Origin: Chionoecetes opilio
Taxonomy: Eukaryota > Arthropoda > Malacostraca > Decapoda > Majidae
Length of the DNA stretch: 64,000 nucleotides
Assembly (NCBI GenBank): GCA_016584305.1
Contig: JACEEZ010018880.1
Coordinates: 1 to 64,000 of the forward strand
Reading direction: 5' to 3'
The notes below the pieces were generated by a model. It was not told where the DNA came from, searched no databases, and saw nothing but the letters and a program-made list of their open reading frames with translations. The position numbers were made by a program, and so were the translations under genes. This document shows, piece by piece, positions 55,357-64,000 of the stretch (the stretch's first letter is position 1; the number at the start of each line of letters is the position of its first letter).

Positions 55357-57330
55357 GAGCGCCCGAGGTCAAGGCGTGGTTTTGTCTCGACGGAGACGCT
55401 GGAGAAAATCGAGGAGAGTCACGCTGCCAGGCTGGCTGGGAACCGGGACCAGCACAGGGCTCTGTCACGCCGGACTAGAACCCTCCTGGGGAGAGACAAG
55501 GAGAGGTATGTCAGGAGTCTCGCTGAGGATGTCGAGGGTCATTTGAACGCTAATGACCTCCGACCCGCCTACCGAGCCCTGAAGAAGCTCCGTTCCAAGT
55601 CTCCTTCTCGGGCGAGTGCTATTCGAACAGCAGATGGGCGCCTCGTGTCGGACATGGATGGGCAGATGGCTCGTTGGGCTGAGTACTTTGGGCAGTTGTT
55701 CACGGTGGACCCTCCAACTGAGCAGCTTCACACCACTGGGTTACGGGCAGTGGATGCCGATCCTCCCATTGATGAAAGCGCACCCTCTCTTGACGAAGTC
55801 AGAGAGGCTGTAGCAAAGTTGAGGGGTGGAAAGGCAGCTGGTGTTTGTAATATCAGTGCGGAGCTCCTCAAAGCTGGGGGTGAGGCCATGATCCGCGGGT
55901 TGCATGCTGTCCTGACTGCCGTGTGGCAATCAGGTACCATTCCTCCTGACTGGAAAAGGGGGCTGGTTGTCCCTATCTGGAAAGGGAAAGGGGACCGTCA
56001 GGACTGCAACAATTACCGCGGTATTACACTGCTCAGCGTACCAGGTAAGGTGCTTGCCCATCTATTGCTGACACGGATTCGCAGCCATCTGGTGAAGCAT
56101 CAGAGACCTCAGCAGTCTGGGTTCACGCCTGGTAAGTCAACAACGGACCGTATCCTAGCGCTTCGTGTCCTGGTGGAACGCCGACGTGAGTTTCGACAGG
56201 GGATGCTTGCAGCCTATGTTGATCTCAAGAAGGCGTTTGACTCAGTGCATCGTGAGTCACTCTGGGATATTCTGCGACTTCGAGGGATTCCTGCAAGGAC
56301 TATTGGTTTGATAACTGGTCTGTATTCTGGGACTGAGAGTGCTGTTAAGTGTGGGGCAGGTGTATCCGGCTTCTTTCCTGTGAGTACAGGAGTGAGGCAA
56401 GGGTGCGTCCTTGCCCCATCACTTTTCAACGCTTGTATGGACTGGGTATTGGACAAGGTTGTAGATCAAAGTGATTGTGGAGCATCCGTCGGCAACACCA
56501 AGATCACTGATCTTGTTTTTGCCGATGATGCAGTAATCTTTGCTGAGTCGCTGGAGGTCCTGGTGATGGCTCTCGAGGCGCTGCACGAGGAGGCAAAGCC
56601 TTTGGGACTTGAGGTCTCCTGGCTCAAGACCAAGGTCCAGGTGTTTGGAGACTTACTAGATGAAGCAGTACAGTCTGTTCATGCGTGTGGAGAGGACATT
56701 GAGATCTTGGAAAGTTTTACATACCTTGGTAGCGCAGTCCATAATGACGGCGGGTCACGTCAAGAAGTCTTACGGCGGATTGGCATAGCCCACGGTGTTA
56801 TGGACTCGCTCAGCGGGAGTATTTGGCGTTGTCGGTACCTGTGCAGGAGGACAAAGATCCGGATCTTCAAATCGCTTGTGATCCCTGTCTTACTCTATGG
56901 TTGTGAGACATGGACACTAAATAGTGACTTGAAGAGACGAATCAATGCCTTTGGTAATAAGTGTCTTCGCAGAATCATGGGGTATCGCTGGGATGATTAC
57001 GTGTCAAATCAGCGATTGCACCGTGAGACTGAATCGAGGCCTATTACCTGCATAGTCCGTCAGCGCCAACTTCGGCTATATGGGCATGTGGCACGCTACC
57101 CTGAAACCGATCCTTCCCATCGGGTTGTATCTGTAAGAGACAATTCGGCGTGGAGGAGGCCAAGGGGGTGCCCACAAGGCTCGTGGCTGGGGCAAGTTGA
57201 TGTTTCTTGTCGAGAGCTGCTTGGTATGGGAAAGGAGCCTGCATGGGAACTCGCGCGTGGTGACCCTCGGGAGTGGCGTCGTAGGGTGGGCGAGGCGACG
57301 CGCCCCCCGGCGTATGCCCCCAATGATTGA
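55321..57330 (+). CDS. LINE reverse transcriptase (RTE type), partial ORF
   Basis: The frame of 669 codons from 55321; authentic protein begins about residue 13, after the G-run frame change, and the nominal start is GTG, so this is the downstream part of a larger polyprotein. It copies element RNA into DNA at the nicked target. The RT domain spans about residues 200-420: IPPDWKRGLVVPIWKGKG (208-225), NNYRGITLLSVPGK (230-243), motif A with Asp301 (AAYVDLKKAFDSVH), motif B GVRQGCVLAPSLFN (357-370), motif C FADD (400-403). The C-terminal part has LYGCETW, RIMGYRW, LYGHVAR and WRRPRGC, typical of RTE-like proteins, and ends PAYAPND. No stop or frameshift inside, all catalytic Asp present. Inactive as a retrotransposon because upstream parts are missing. 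Confidence 0.92.
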   Translation: MKLYRLPRSVLGERPRSRRGFVSTETLEKIEESHAARLAGNRDQHRALSRRTRTLLGRDKERYVRSLAEDVEGHLNANDLRPAYRALKKLRSKSPSRASAIRTADGRLVSDMDGQMARWAEYFGQLFTVDPPTEQLHTTGLRAVDADPPIDESAPSLDEVREAVAKLRGGKAAGVCNISAELLKAGGEAMIRGLHAVLTAVWQSGTIPPDWKRGLVVPIWKGKGDRQDCNNYRGITLLSVPGKVLAHLLLTRIRSHLVKHQRPQQSGFTPGKSTTDRILALRVLVERRREFRQGMLAAYVDLKKAFDSVHRESLWDILRLRGIPARTIGLITGLYSGTESAVKCGAGVSGFFPVSTGVRQGCVLAPSLFNACMDWVLDKVVDQSDCGASVGNTKITDLVFADDAVIFAESLEVLVMALEALHEEAKPLGLEVSWLKTKVQVFGDLLDEAVQSVHACGEDIEILESFTYLGSAVHNDGGSRQEVLRRIGIAHGVMDSLSGSIWRCRYLCRRTKIRIFKSLVIPVLLYGCETWTLNSDLKRRINAFGNKCLRRIMGYRWDDYVSNQRLHRETESRPITCIVRQRQLRLYGHVARYPETDPSHRVVSVRDNSAWRRPRGCPQGSWLGQVDVSCRELLGMGKEPAWELARGDPREWRRRVGEATRPPAYAPND

Positions 57331-57348
57331 TTGATTGAACCAACCAGG

Positions 57349-57854
57349 CAATTGCGTACCGTCAAATTTGAATTTTTTAACCTAAATAACTCCTAAACAA
57401 AACCTAACCCAAACTTCTTTTTTCTTTTTTTCGGGCCTCCAGCAGGAGAGGACCCCGGGCTAGCTTGAGCCCGTCAGAGAGATGGTTTGAAAAAAGAAAA
57501 AAGATTAGAGTGTTCGTGCTGCTGGCGTGCGGCACAAGGACTGGCTTGTCCATCCTGACTCGGCAGGATAAACGCTCCGTACTATGCAATGTTTCTTCCG
57601 TTTCCTGCGGAACACGGGCTTCTGGCTTCTTCTGGCCCCGGGGACTTCACGGGAGCCCCGACCCGGGACACCCTCAGCACCACCCCCGTGCCCGGGGTCT
57701 GTGCTGAGGGCGTGGACGATCGGAGCTCCCGTGAAGGTGGCGCCGGGCATGTTGTATTGTAGCCATATAGAAAATGTAAGTGGTAACGGCGTGGTAAAAA
57801 TTGTGTTGATGATCGTTGCAAGATTTTCAGACAAGTTTTATTTTATTTTGCATT
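57349..57854. other. No gene recognised; GC-rich short inverted repeats
   Basis: 57417-57436 and 57489-57506 (poly-pyrimidine and poly-purine) could pair. CCCCGGG-rich words lie at 57640-57700. Nothing coding is supported. Confidence 0.4.
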
Positions 57855-58130
57855 ATATGTGATGCTTTCCCTAATGGAGATATTATATGTGATGCTTTCC
57901 CTCATGGAGATATTATATGTGATGCTTTCCCTCATGGAGATATTATATTGTATGCTTTCCCTCATGGAGATATTATTAGTCTTCCCATGGAATATTATAT
58001 GTGATGCTTTCCCTCATGGAGATATTGATATGGTTTTGATGCTTTCCCTCATGGAGATATATATTGTGATGCTTTCTCATGGAGATTTTATGTGTGCTTT
58101 CCCTCATGGAGATATTTTGTTGATGCTTCC
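57855..58130. repeat. Minisatellite, 30-bp unit, about 10 copies
   Basis: TATGTGATGCTTTCCC then TCATGGAGATATTA, decaying in the second half, ending next to N (58133). Confidence 0.93.
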
Positions 58131-58132
58131 TC

Positions 58133-58133
58133 N
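58133..58133. other. Single N; probable assembly join
   Basis: At the ragged end of the minisatellite; array length and contiguity here are unreliable. Confidence 0.7.
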
Positions 58134-58335
58134 ACCCGTATTGAGAAGGCATCAAAAGGTAGTAACAGCGAAGTACTCATCTTGCACACTCACCGGGTGT
58201 GTGGGAGGGAGGGTTTCCCTCCTCTCCTCCTCCATAGGCGGTTGACAGTTTGCATGATTTTGAGCTTATAGCCTGCAGCGTCACCTACATCCCGGTTTTG
58301 CCTGTTTGTGGATTACCTAATGGGTGGAAAACATA

Positions 58336-59330
58336 CAGATGGCACAACGATTCAAGCAATCATTGATCTTACAAGGCTGGGAATCAATAATAAGGAAATT
58401 TGCAAGCTTAAAGGACTATAGCTTAGAACAGTGCAAAAATTGATCCGCGATTTAAGGCTGCGGGAGGTGAATCTCCCGCTCCCAAAAAACAACCTGGAAA
58501 CAAAAAAAACGTTGGTAACAGAACAGGACGTGTTAAGGCGACAGCTTAATGCCAATCCTAGCCTTACAGCCAGAGAACTGAAGGAGGAAAATGATACTCT
58601 TCTTGGTAATGTGTCGTTTCGTACTGTACAGAAACTTGAAACGTGACCTGGCTGCAGGTGTTACCGGCGCGGAATAACCCACTGATAAATGCCCGCCAAA
58701 GGAAAAGGCTTCACTTTGCAAAGAAATACAGAGTTTGGGCCTCTCGACCGTGGCGGGCTGTGCTGTGAGTGCGAAAGACATTTTGTGTCAGTGGAGGAGA
58801 CCAGCAAAAGTGTACCGTCGCCCCGGCTCAGACCCCACCGAGCCTCGCTACACACGAAAAACCACAAAACACAATCCCATTTTAATGGTGTGGGATTGCT
58901 TTACTTTTCAGGGTATTGGGAACTTAGTTATTTCCCAAGAACACAGCTGTTAACAAAGTGGTGTATTTTGATCTTTAATGACCACTGGAGGCCTGCTTTG
59001 AAAAGACACAAGGCACAGATTTTCCAACAGGATGGAGCATCCTGCCACACAGCTCGAGATGTGATACGTGGCTTGATGACTGCAAGATTGGAGAATAGAT
59101 GACTGCCCAGGTAAATTATCCGATATATCACCCATAGAAAATTTTGGGCATCACTAAAGGCAAACTCCGCTCACGTGACACCTCTACACTCACCAAGCTT
59201 GAAATGGAGCTCCGAAGTGTGGGAAGAATTTAAGCCTGAGTTCCTTCAAAATTTTGCTGACAGTGTACCAAACGTCGCCTTCAAGGGTCATCAAGAGGAA
59301 GGGCTACGCAACGAAATACTAACTACAATT
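58336..59330 (+). pseudogene. Tc1/mariner transposase, full-length but broken
   Basis: Pieces in several frames follow the order of a Tc1-type transposase. First a helix-turn-helix start (IQAIIDLTRLGINNKEIC, 58350 on), then a second DNA-binding part (LTARELKEEND, NVSFRTVQKL), then VYRRPGSDPTEPRYTRK, HNPILMVWDCFTFQG and FQQDGASCHTARDVIRGL with the second catalytic Asp. The C-terminal block (PIENF then WASLKA, LEMELRSVWEEF) follows. At least five frameshifts or stops, for example at 58420, 58645 and 59100. No terminal repeats are identified. A different lineage from the fragment at 27560. Confidence 0.85.
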
Positions 59331-59412
59331 GTAAGTGTTGATATTCTACTTTTTTGTATAAAACATGGTGTGTCATACGTGTAAACATTCCCTTTTCGGA
59401 GGCGCGCACTGA

Positions 59413-59595
59413 TTATCCACGCAAACTGTATGGTGTTACTTTCGCAAGGAGTTTATAGAATGTACTTGGGTCCATTCTCACATAGTTTATGAAGCCACGC
59501 ATATTTCCATCTTGCAATTCTCGAAAAATCGTAACATGACTTCCCAACTGTTTTCTTTTACTCAGCCGGTCTTTGCACCACTTATTTTTCTCCAC
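59413..59595 (-). pseudogene. PIF/Harbinger-like transposase N-terminal fragment
   Basis: A minus-strand frame of 60 codons reads WCKDRLSKRKQLGSHVT, IFRELQDGNMRGFINYVRM, DPSTFYKLLAKVTP. The pattern 'ell-x-D-x4-F-x-NY-LRM-x4-F-x-LL-x-x-V-x-P' is characteristic of the N-terminal part of Harbinger-derived nucleases (HARBI1-like). The DDE catalytic part is not found nearby and the frame stops just after, so this is a fragment or an isolated exon. Confidence 0.6.
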
Positions 59596-60267
59596 TTTGT
59601 CCTTTTTTCTTTTTCAGGCACATAGCAATGATTATGGTGCACAGTTTTAGCTTCTTACGGTCATTCTTGCTTCGCATTGTTGTCGTACCGCACAGTCTTC
59701 CTGAGAACGGCTACGCTGCCTGGCTGTCCAGCTGCTCGCCTCTGACTGGGCCAGGCAGGCTCTGCTGTGTAGACAACAGTTTGGGTGCCCGCGGGCTTTT
59801 GCCGGTGACCGTTAGTGTGGACGGAGCTTTAGTCCACAAGGATACTAAACATGTCATATCTATCAAATATTGCTTATATTCACGAAAAAACATCTGATGG
59901 TATCCAAATTACAATGGAAATTATGTTCTGGGTCTCAAGGGTTAAACTGAAATGATGAAGCAACAGATGATGGGATGACTCCCAACAGATACTTATGAAG
60001 TTTTAAGTGGTTTAAGTTTAAGCCAGTACCGCAGTAACCATCACAGCGTGAAGACAGATTAGTTGATTTGAATGTCTTATGGTATTTGAAATACCTGTAA
60101 CAGATAAGTACTGAGGTTACATGATATAAAAGGCCGAGTTGAATACCTACCTAAGCTACCCTCCTACAACATTTGTCTTGGAAGACACAAGAGTGTTTTT
60201 CAGGGTATTTTTTAGGGAAAAAAGTGCATCTTATAAGCCGTTAAATACGGTAATTTCCCAGTTCCGT
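59596..60267. other. Repeat debris, no gene
   Basis: 59850-59945 (AAGGATACTAAAC...AAATTACAATGGAAATTA) matches 7618-7730, another dispersed repeat. 60224-60250 is a lone right-end remnant of the CCGTATT transposon (GTGCATCTTATAAGCCG...AATACGG). Otherwise nothing recognised. Confidence 0.6.
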
Positions 60268-60374
60268 AACTCATGTGTTAAATGGGCGGTAAGTAGTGTG
60301 GCATAAGCTGGCCTTTCAGAGTGTGGCACATCCTATGCATCCTTGTCTTATACCTCTGCTCATGTCTATTTATG

Positions 60375-60380
60375 TTTATT
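60375..60380 (-). promoter_or_regulatory. Possible polyadenylation signal AATAAA
   Basis: Minus-strand AATAAA about 330 bases beyond the stop, in the same place as in unit 1. Confidence 0.4.
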
Positions 60381-60708
60381 TGGCCTTTCCTGTATTTTTC
60401 ATCATTTCTTTTTGTTTAAACATTTTACACAAGATTCTGCTGACAACTTTATAATTATATAAGGGTTCAATAAATATTTCTATCCTCCCATTGCGTCCAT
60501 GTATAATTGTATCTCATAAAGAAGAATGAACAATCTAGACCCATTTACAGCACTGCCCACCAGACCAGTGCTGGGGCATTACCAGGCCAGGGAGGGTGGG
60601 CAGGAGGCAACACTGTCCACCACCACTCACTCCCACACAGGACACGCCACCACCCACAATGCCTCGGCACACACTGGACCACACTTGTCCACACCACATC
60701 ACACCACC

Positions 60709-61653
60709 TCAAAAGTGGATCCGCATGTGCCGAGAAATATCAGCCCTAGTCTTGAAATGCTTCCCACAGACATCACATTTGAATTCCCTCAGGCCAGAAT
60801 GTCTGAAGATATGTTGATTGAGTTCATTATTCGAAAAGAATCTTTTCCCACACTCTTCACATTCATAATTCCTTTCACCAGTGTGTGTCAGGGTGTGTCT
60901 GGTGAGGGCAGACTTTTGAGTGAATCTTTTCCCACACTCTTCACATTCATAATTCCTTTCACCAGTGTGTGTCAGGGTGTGTCTGGTGAGGTGAGACTTT
61001 TGAGTGAATCTTTCCCCACACTCTAGGCATTCATGGCCCTTATCACCAGTGTGTGTCAGGATGTGTCTGGTGAGGTCAGACTTTCGAGTGAATCTTTTCC
61101 CACACTCTTCACATTCATAATTCCTTGCACCAGTGTGTGTCAGGGTGTGTCTGGTGAGGTCAGACTTACGAGTGAATCTTTCCCCACACTCTTCACATTC
61201 ATGGCCCTTATCACCAGTGTGTGTCAGGGTGTGTCTGGTGAGGTCAGACTTACGAGTGAATCTTTCCCCACACTCTTCACATTCATAATTCCTTTCACCA
61301 GTGTGTGTCAGGGTATGTCTGGTGAGGACAGACTTTTGAGTGAATCTTTTCCCACACTCTTGGCATTCATGGCCCTTATCACCAGTGTGTGTCAGGGTGT
61401 GTGTGGTGAGGGTAGACTTTTGAGTGAATCTTTTCCCACACTCTTGGCATTCATGGCCCTTATCACCAGTGTGTGTCAGGGTGTGTCTGGTGAGGTGAGA
61501 CTTGTGAGTGAATCTTTTCCCACACTCTTGGCATTCATGGCCCTTATCACCAGTGCCTTCAGGAAGATCAACACACCCCAGCCTGCCCACACCAGAGGCA
61601 CACTGCTCCTGTGTGCTGTGGCCACTCCTGCTGCTGCCTGTTCTTGCAGCCAT
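60709..61653 (-). CDS. C2H2 zinc-finger protein, ten fingers (314 aa)
   Basis: Paralogue of the 230-aa protein, with the same leader and last two fingers but ten fingers. Nuclear DNA binding is expected from the family; the target is unknown. Helix segments in order: HKSHLTR, QKSTLTT, QKSVLTR, RKSDLTR, RKSDLTR, RKSDLTR, QKSHLTR, QKSALTR, SNNELNQ, TRADISR. Three successive RKSDLTR fingers look recently copied. Linkers alternate between HTGDKGHE and HTGERNYE types with one HTGARNYE. All Cys and His ligands are intact. The start ATG (61651-61653) follows the same TTGCAGAG acceptor-like site as in unit 1. The open frame further upstream begins only with GTG at 61875 and is treated as leader. The opposite strand also stays open across the fingers, a codon-composition effect. 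Confidence 0.82.
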   Translation of the reverse strand: MAARTGSSRSGHSTQEQCASGVGRLGCVDLPEGTGDKGHECQECGKRFTHKSHLTRHTLTHTGDKGHECQECGKRFTQKSTLTTHTLTHTGDKGHECQECGKRFTQKSVLTRHTLTHTGERNYECEECGERFTRKSDLTRHTLTHTGDKGHECEECGERFTRKSDLTRHTLTHTGARNYECEECGKRFTRKSDLTRHILTHTGDKGHECLECGERFTQKSHLTRHTLTHTGERNYECEECGKRFTQKSALTRHTLTHTGERNYECEECGKRFFSNNELNQHIFRHSGLREFKCDVCGKHFKTRADISRHMRIHF

Positions 61654-61883
61654 CTCTGCAACACGACTTATGACAGGCCCGCTGCTCTTGTAGAGGCCCT
61701 CAGGGAAGCTGGGCTCAGCAGGGTTTCCCAAGGATACACTCAGCACTGTCCTTGAGGACCAAGGGATCAGGAGTGTGAAGCACCAAGGAGTCCCGTCAGA
61801 AGCACTGGGCAGTTCCCCTGTGAGCACCAAGCACAGCACACAACAGTCACCTGAAACACGTGATGGAGGTGTCACTCAACAGG

Positions 61884-61905
61884 TAACTGTGTAATTACAC
61901 AGTTA
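61884..61905. other. 22-bp perfect palindrome upstream of zinc-finger unit 2
   Basis: TAACTGTGTAA followed by its exact complement, with a further partial copy of the arm (ACACAGTTA) at 61922-61930. It lies about 230 bases 5' of the ATG. Unit 1 lacks it. Confidence 0.6.
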
Positions 61906-61981
61906 TATTACAGTGTATATTACACAGTTATTACCTTGTTATAGTGAGGGTTTACTGTATTAGGATCATTATTCCCTATAT

Positions 61982-62060
61982 CAGCGGTCGGCACCCTGCG
62001 GCTCTTCAAGAGACATGTACGGCTCCTGCCACCTACTTAAAAATGTCCAATTTATCATTA
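61982..62060. mobile_element. Possible hAT-like left end
   Basis: CAGCGGTCGGCACCCTGCGG resembles the CAGGGGTCGGCAACC class of hAT termini. No right end is identified. Confidence 0.35.
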
Positions 62061-62501
62061 AAGAAAGGAGCTAAAATTCTGGCGTAGACGCCGCAGTACA
62101 ATAATGTACATGACCTGGGTCCTGGGTCTCTAGGAAAATATTGAGATGAATTTTTGTACTTATTAATATTATTATCATTATAATTATTACTAAGGTGTAT
62201 ATTATCCTATCTGTGGGTATATTTAACTCCCATAGGGTGTTATGGAGGGTATTTTGGTACTTAATTCCAGCCAGTAATTAAGTACGAGGTTAAAAGTGCT
62301 TTTTTCCAATGTATTTTGATGTGTTAAGAATGATGGTCACATTCAGAATCGTCAGAAATGCATAATTTTGCAGTGAACCCCTTTATCCCTGCTTTAGGTT
62401 AGGCTACTCAACCAACATCCAGGTTAGGTTAGCGAACTAGCGAGGGTTCTTGGGGGCACAGCTCCCCAGTTATGTCAGGTTACGTAACCAATATTTATGT
62501 A
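62061..62501. other. No gene; short TTAGG words
   Basis: A few AGGTTAGGTTAG words at 62395-62435. Nothing else recognised. Confidence 0.4.
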
Positions 62502-63287
62502 CAGGGAGGTCCCGTTATACGAGCATTCGGTATACGAGAATCCGATGATACGAGAGGTGGAAATTAGGGTCTATTTTCAATATACGAGATCGAAAATCCA
62601 ATGATACGACATTCAAACTGGGGTGAGTAAAATTATCAAGTTCAAAATGCGCGCCCTACCACTCCCAGGCTGGACAAAGGGGGATTTGGTTGACCCCAGT
62701 GAGGTCACCCCTAGCAAGCCTTGTCCTGAAGGGTAATTAAGCATATGGCGCTGCCTGACATTTAGGGGTAATTAGCCAGGTGTGCGGCTCCAACCTTGGG
62801 ACAGCAGTCAGGTCACCCCTAGCAAGGCGTGACCTGAAGGGTAATTAAGCATATGGCGCGGCCTGACCTCTAGAGGTAATTAGCAGGTGTGGGGCCCCAA
62901 CCTTGGGACCACTACACTACCTTCTCTTGTATCACGCGGCGTCCCCTACATTACAACGTCTTTTTAGCTTGTTATGTATGTTTTATGTTTAATTAATGTG
63001 CAGTTATGTTATTTTGTGTTATTTTCTCTTTCAGAATGCTTTTTCTACAGAATAGGTAGTACAGTGTGGGTAATATAGACGCTGTGTGTTTGTTGTGTTT
63101 GCTATAGTTTATTTTAGCTTCAAAAACATGTCTTTTTTTTTCTTTTTTTTGTTGAAATTTTTTAATTGATGGGGTCCTGGAACCAAACCTATATTTTACC
63201 ATTAGTTATGGGTTTCGTTATACGAGATTTCGCTTTACGAGTATGCCAGGTGGAACCTAACTGCTCGTATCTTCGGGACCTCCCTGT
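62502..63287. mobile_element. Pogo/Tigger-like element, 786 bp, TA target
   Basis: CAGGGAGGTCCCGTTATAC at the left and GTATCTTCGGGACCTCCCTG at the right, TA on both sides. It carries a direct repeat of about 120 bp twice (62700-62912: CACCCCTAGCAAG, AATTAAGCATATGGCGC). No transposase ORF. Confidence 0.85.
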
Positions 63288-63898
63288 ATTGTAGCCAACT
63301 GCAGTTTTACCGTTGTAGTTAAAGATTTAACTTGAGATATTTCCAGGAATAGGTTAGTAATTCCCATAAATTTTACATAGCGCTTACCGCATATATTTTA
63401 CGTCATGCACATAATATACGTACTATCAGTATTATAGTATAAAACTCTTTTCCACTTTCCCCGCCTAAAACCCTGCGTTCCCGACGGGTCCCCAGGGTTG
63501 TTATGGAGGGGGGGGATCACTGCAAAATGAGGCTTTTCCGACGTTTTTTAATGGGATCATTATTCTTAACCATCAAAAACAGGGGGAAAAAGGTATTTTG
63601 ACCTCGTACTAAATTAGGTTAAAAATCCCAAATTTTCCCTTTAGGTGAGGAAATTTTAGTTTCGAAATTTTTCATTCGAATTTATAGCGGCCCTCAGCAC
63701 TGTTCTTTCCCAAGTTGAAAAAAAGGGCTCTTCTGAATTCGGGTTGCGACTTCTGCCCTAATTCTTGCACTTACAAGAAAACGAGAAAATAGCCAGGCCC
63801 AACATCTGAAGGCACAGTCTGACAGATAAAATCATCAATCATTTCCAGCCAAAAGGGGAAGGGGTCAGAAAGCAAGGTAGCGGTTTACGGGGGAAGTA
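63288..63898. other. No gene recognised
   Basis: Contains one copy of the C/G-run motif (TGCGTTCCCGACGGGTCCCC, 63473-63492) also seen at 32.5, 36.1-36.8 and 48.6 kb. Confidence 0.45.
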
Positions 63899-64000
63899 CG
63901 GGGAGGTCCTTTATACGAGCTTTTCGGTTACGAGAATCGATATAGAGGTATAAATCGGGTCTATTTTCAATATACGGATCGAAAACCCAATGATAACATC
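63899..64000 (+). mobile_element. Second pogo-like element, cut by the window end
   Basis: CGGGGAGGTCCTTTATACGAG preceded by TA, then the same subterminal sequence as 62520-62620 (GGTCTATTTTCAATATACG). Confidence 0.85.

Larger units (their letters stand above)
54800..57337 (+). mobile_element. RTE-type LINE, 5'-truncated, 11-bp target duplication
   Basis: Bounded by AACCAACCAGG on both sides (54789-54799 and 57338-57348), the mark of target-primed insertion. It enters inside the endonuclease region, so the promoter and endonuclease N-terminus are absent. The 3' end is a short tail of TGAT/TGATTGA units with no poly-A, as in RTE-type elements. One frame change at a G-run splits the reading frame (next two entries). 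The low divergence from the copy at 44375 points to recent activity of the family. Confidence 0.92.
60268..61880 (-). repeat. Zinc-finger module, duplicated unit 2
   Basis: Matches 52390-53755 with three additional finger units (about 250 bp longer) and few other differences. Confidence 0.9.

Noticed and set aside
57404..57862. Several overlapping 60-109 codon frames in GC-rich sequence
   Set aside because: All frames are open because of composition; none shows a domain or a counterpart elsewhere.

Overview
ORGANISM. This is a eukaryotic, almost gene-empty, repeat-saturated window, best explained as nuclear DNA of an arthropod, most likely a decapod crustacean. That call is an inference. It rests on abundant TTAGG/CCTAA motifs (the arthropod telomere motif), a lineage-type C2H2 zinc-finger family, RTE-type LINE copies, Tc1/mariner, pogo-like, hAT-like and Harbinger debris, and very many micro- and minisatellites. 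There is no operon structure and no recognisable rRNA or tRNA gene. Three single N bases (27326, 36839, 58133) all sit beside tandem repeats and are probably assembly joins.

GENES. Only two intact host-type coding regions can be supported: two minus-strand C2H2 zinc-finger ORFs (52828-53520, seven fingers; 60709-61653, ten fingers) in a tandem duplication of about 1.4-1.6 kb. Two decayed relatives lie at 3758-4830 (+) and 16272-17456 (-). The only other long credible ORF is the reverse transcriptase of an RTE-type LINE (54800-57337), which is 5'-truncated, frameshifted and bounded by an 11-bp target-site duplication. A second LINE copy (44375-45402) and a third (8872-9512) are fragments.

LAYOUT. 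1-6.2 kb: minisatellites around a zinc-finger pseudogene. 6.4-10.3 kb: a 3.9-kb inverted-repeat structure holding a MITE, a 373-bp palindrome and a LINE tail with its own minisatellite. 10.3-15.8 kb: simple repeats, a local duplication, a hAT-like MITE and a Tc1 remnant. 15.8-21 kb: zinc-finger pseudogene, then a GC-rich minisatellite interrupted by a hAT-like element with an 8-bp duplication. 21-48.5 kb: copies A, B, C (direct) and D (inverted) of one dispersed repeat with a CCTAACC core. In D that core has become an array of nearly 3 kb of TTAGG plus an 18-base spacer. Copy C is split by an 8-kb insertion containing up to five levels of nested elements. 48.5-52 kb: inverted-repeat elements and a hAT-like element carrying a (GA)n tract. 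52.4-62 kb: the zinc-finger duplication with LINE, Tc1 and Harbinger remains between the copies. 62-64 kb: pogo-like elements.

HOW IT WORKS TOGETHER. Nothing suggests a coordinated pathway. The interest is structural: tandem arrays repeatedly appear to grow out of identifiable parent sequences (LINE 3' end, zinc-finger 3' flank, CCTAACC core), and paralogous empty sites inside the window allow several insertions to be bounded to the base.
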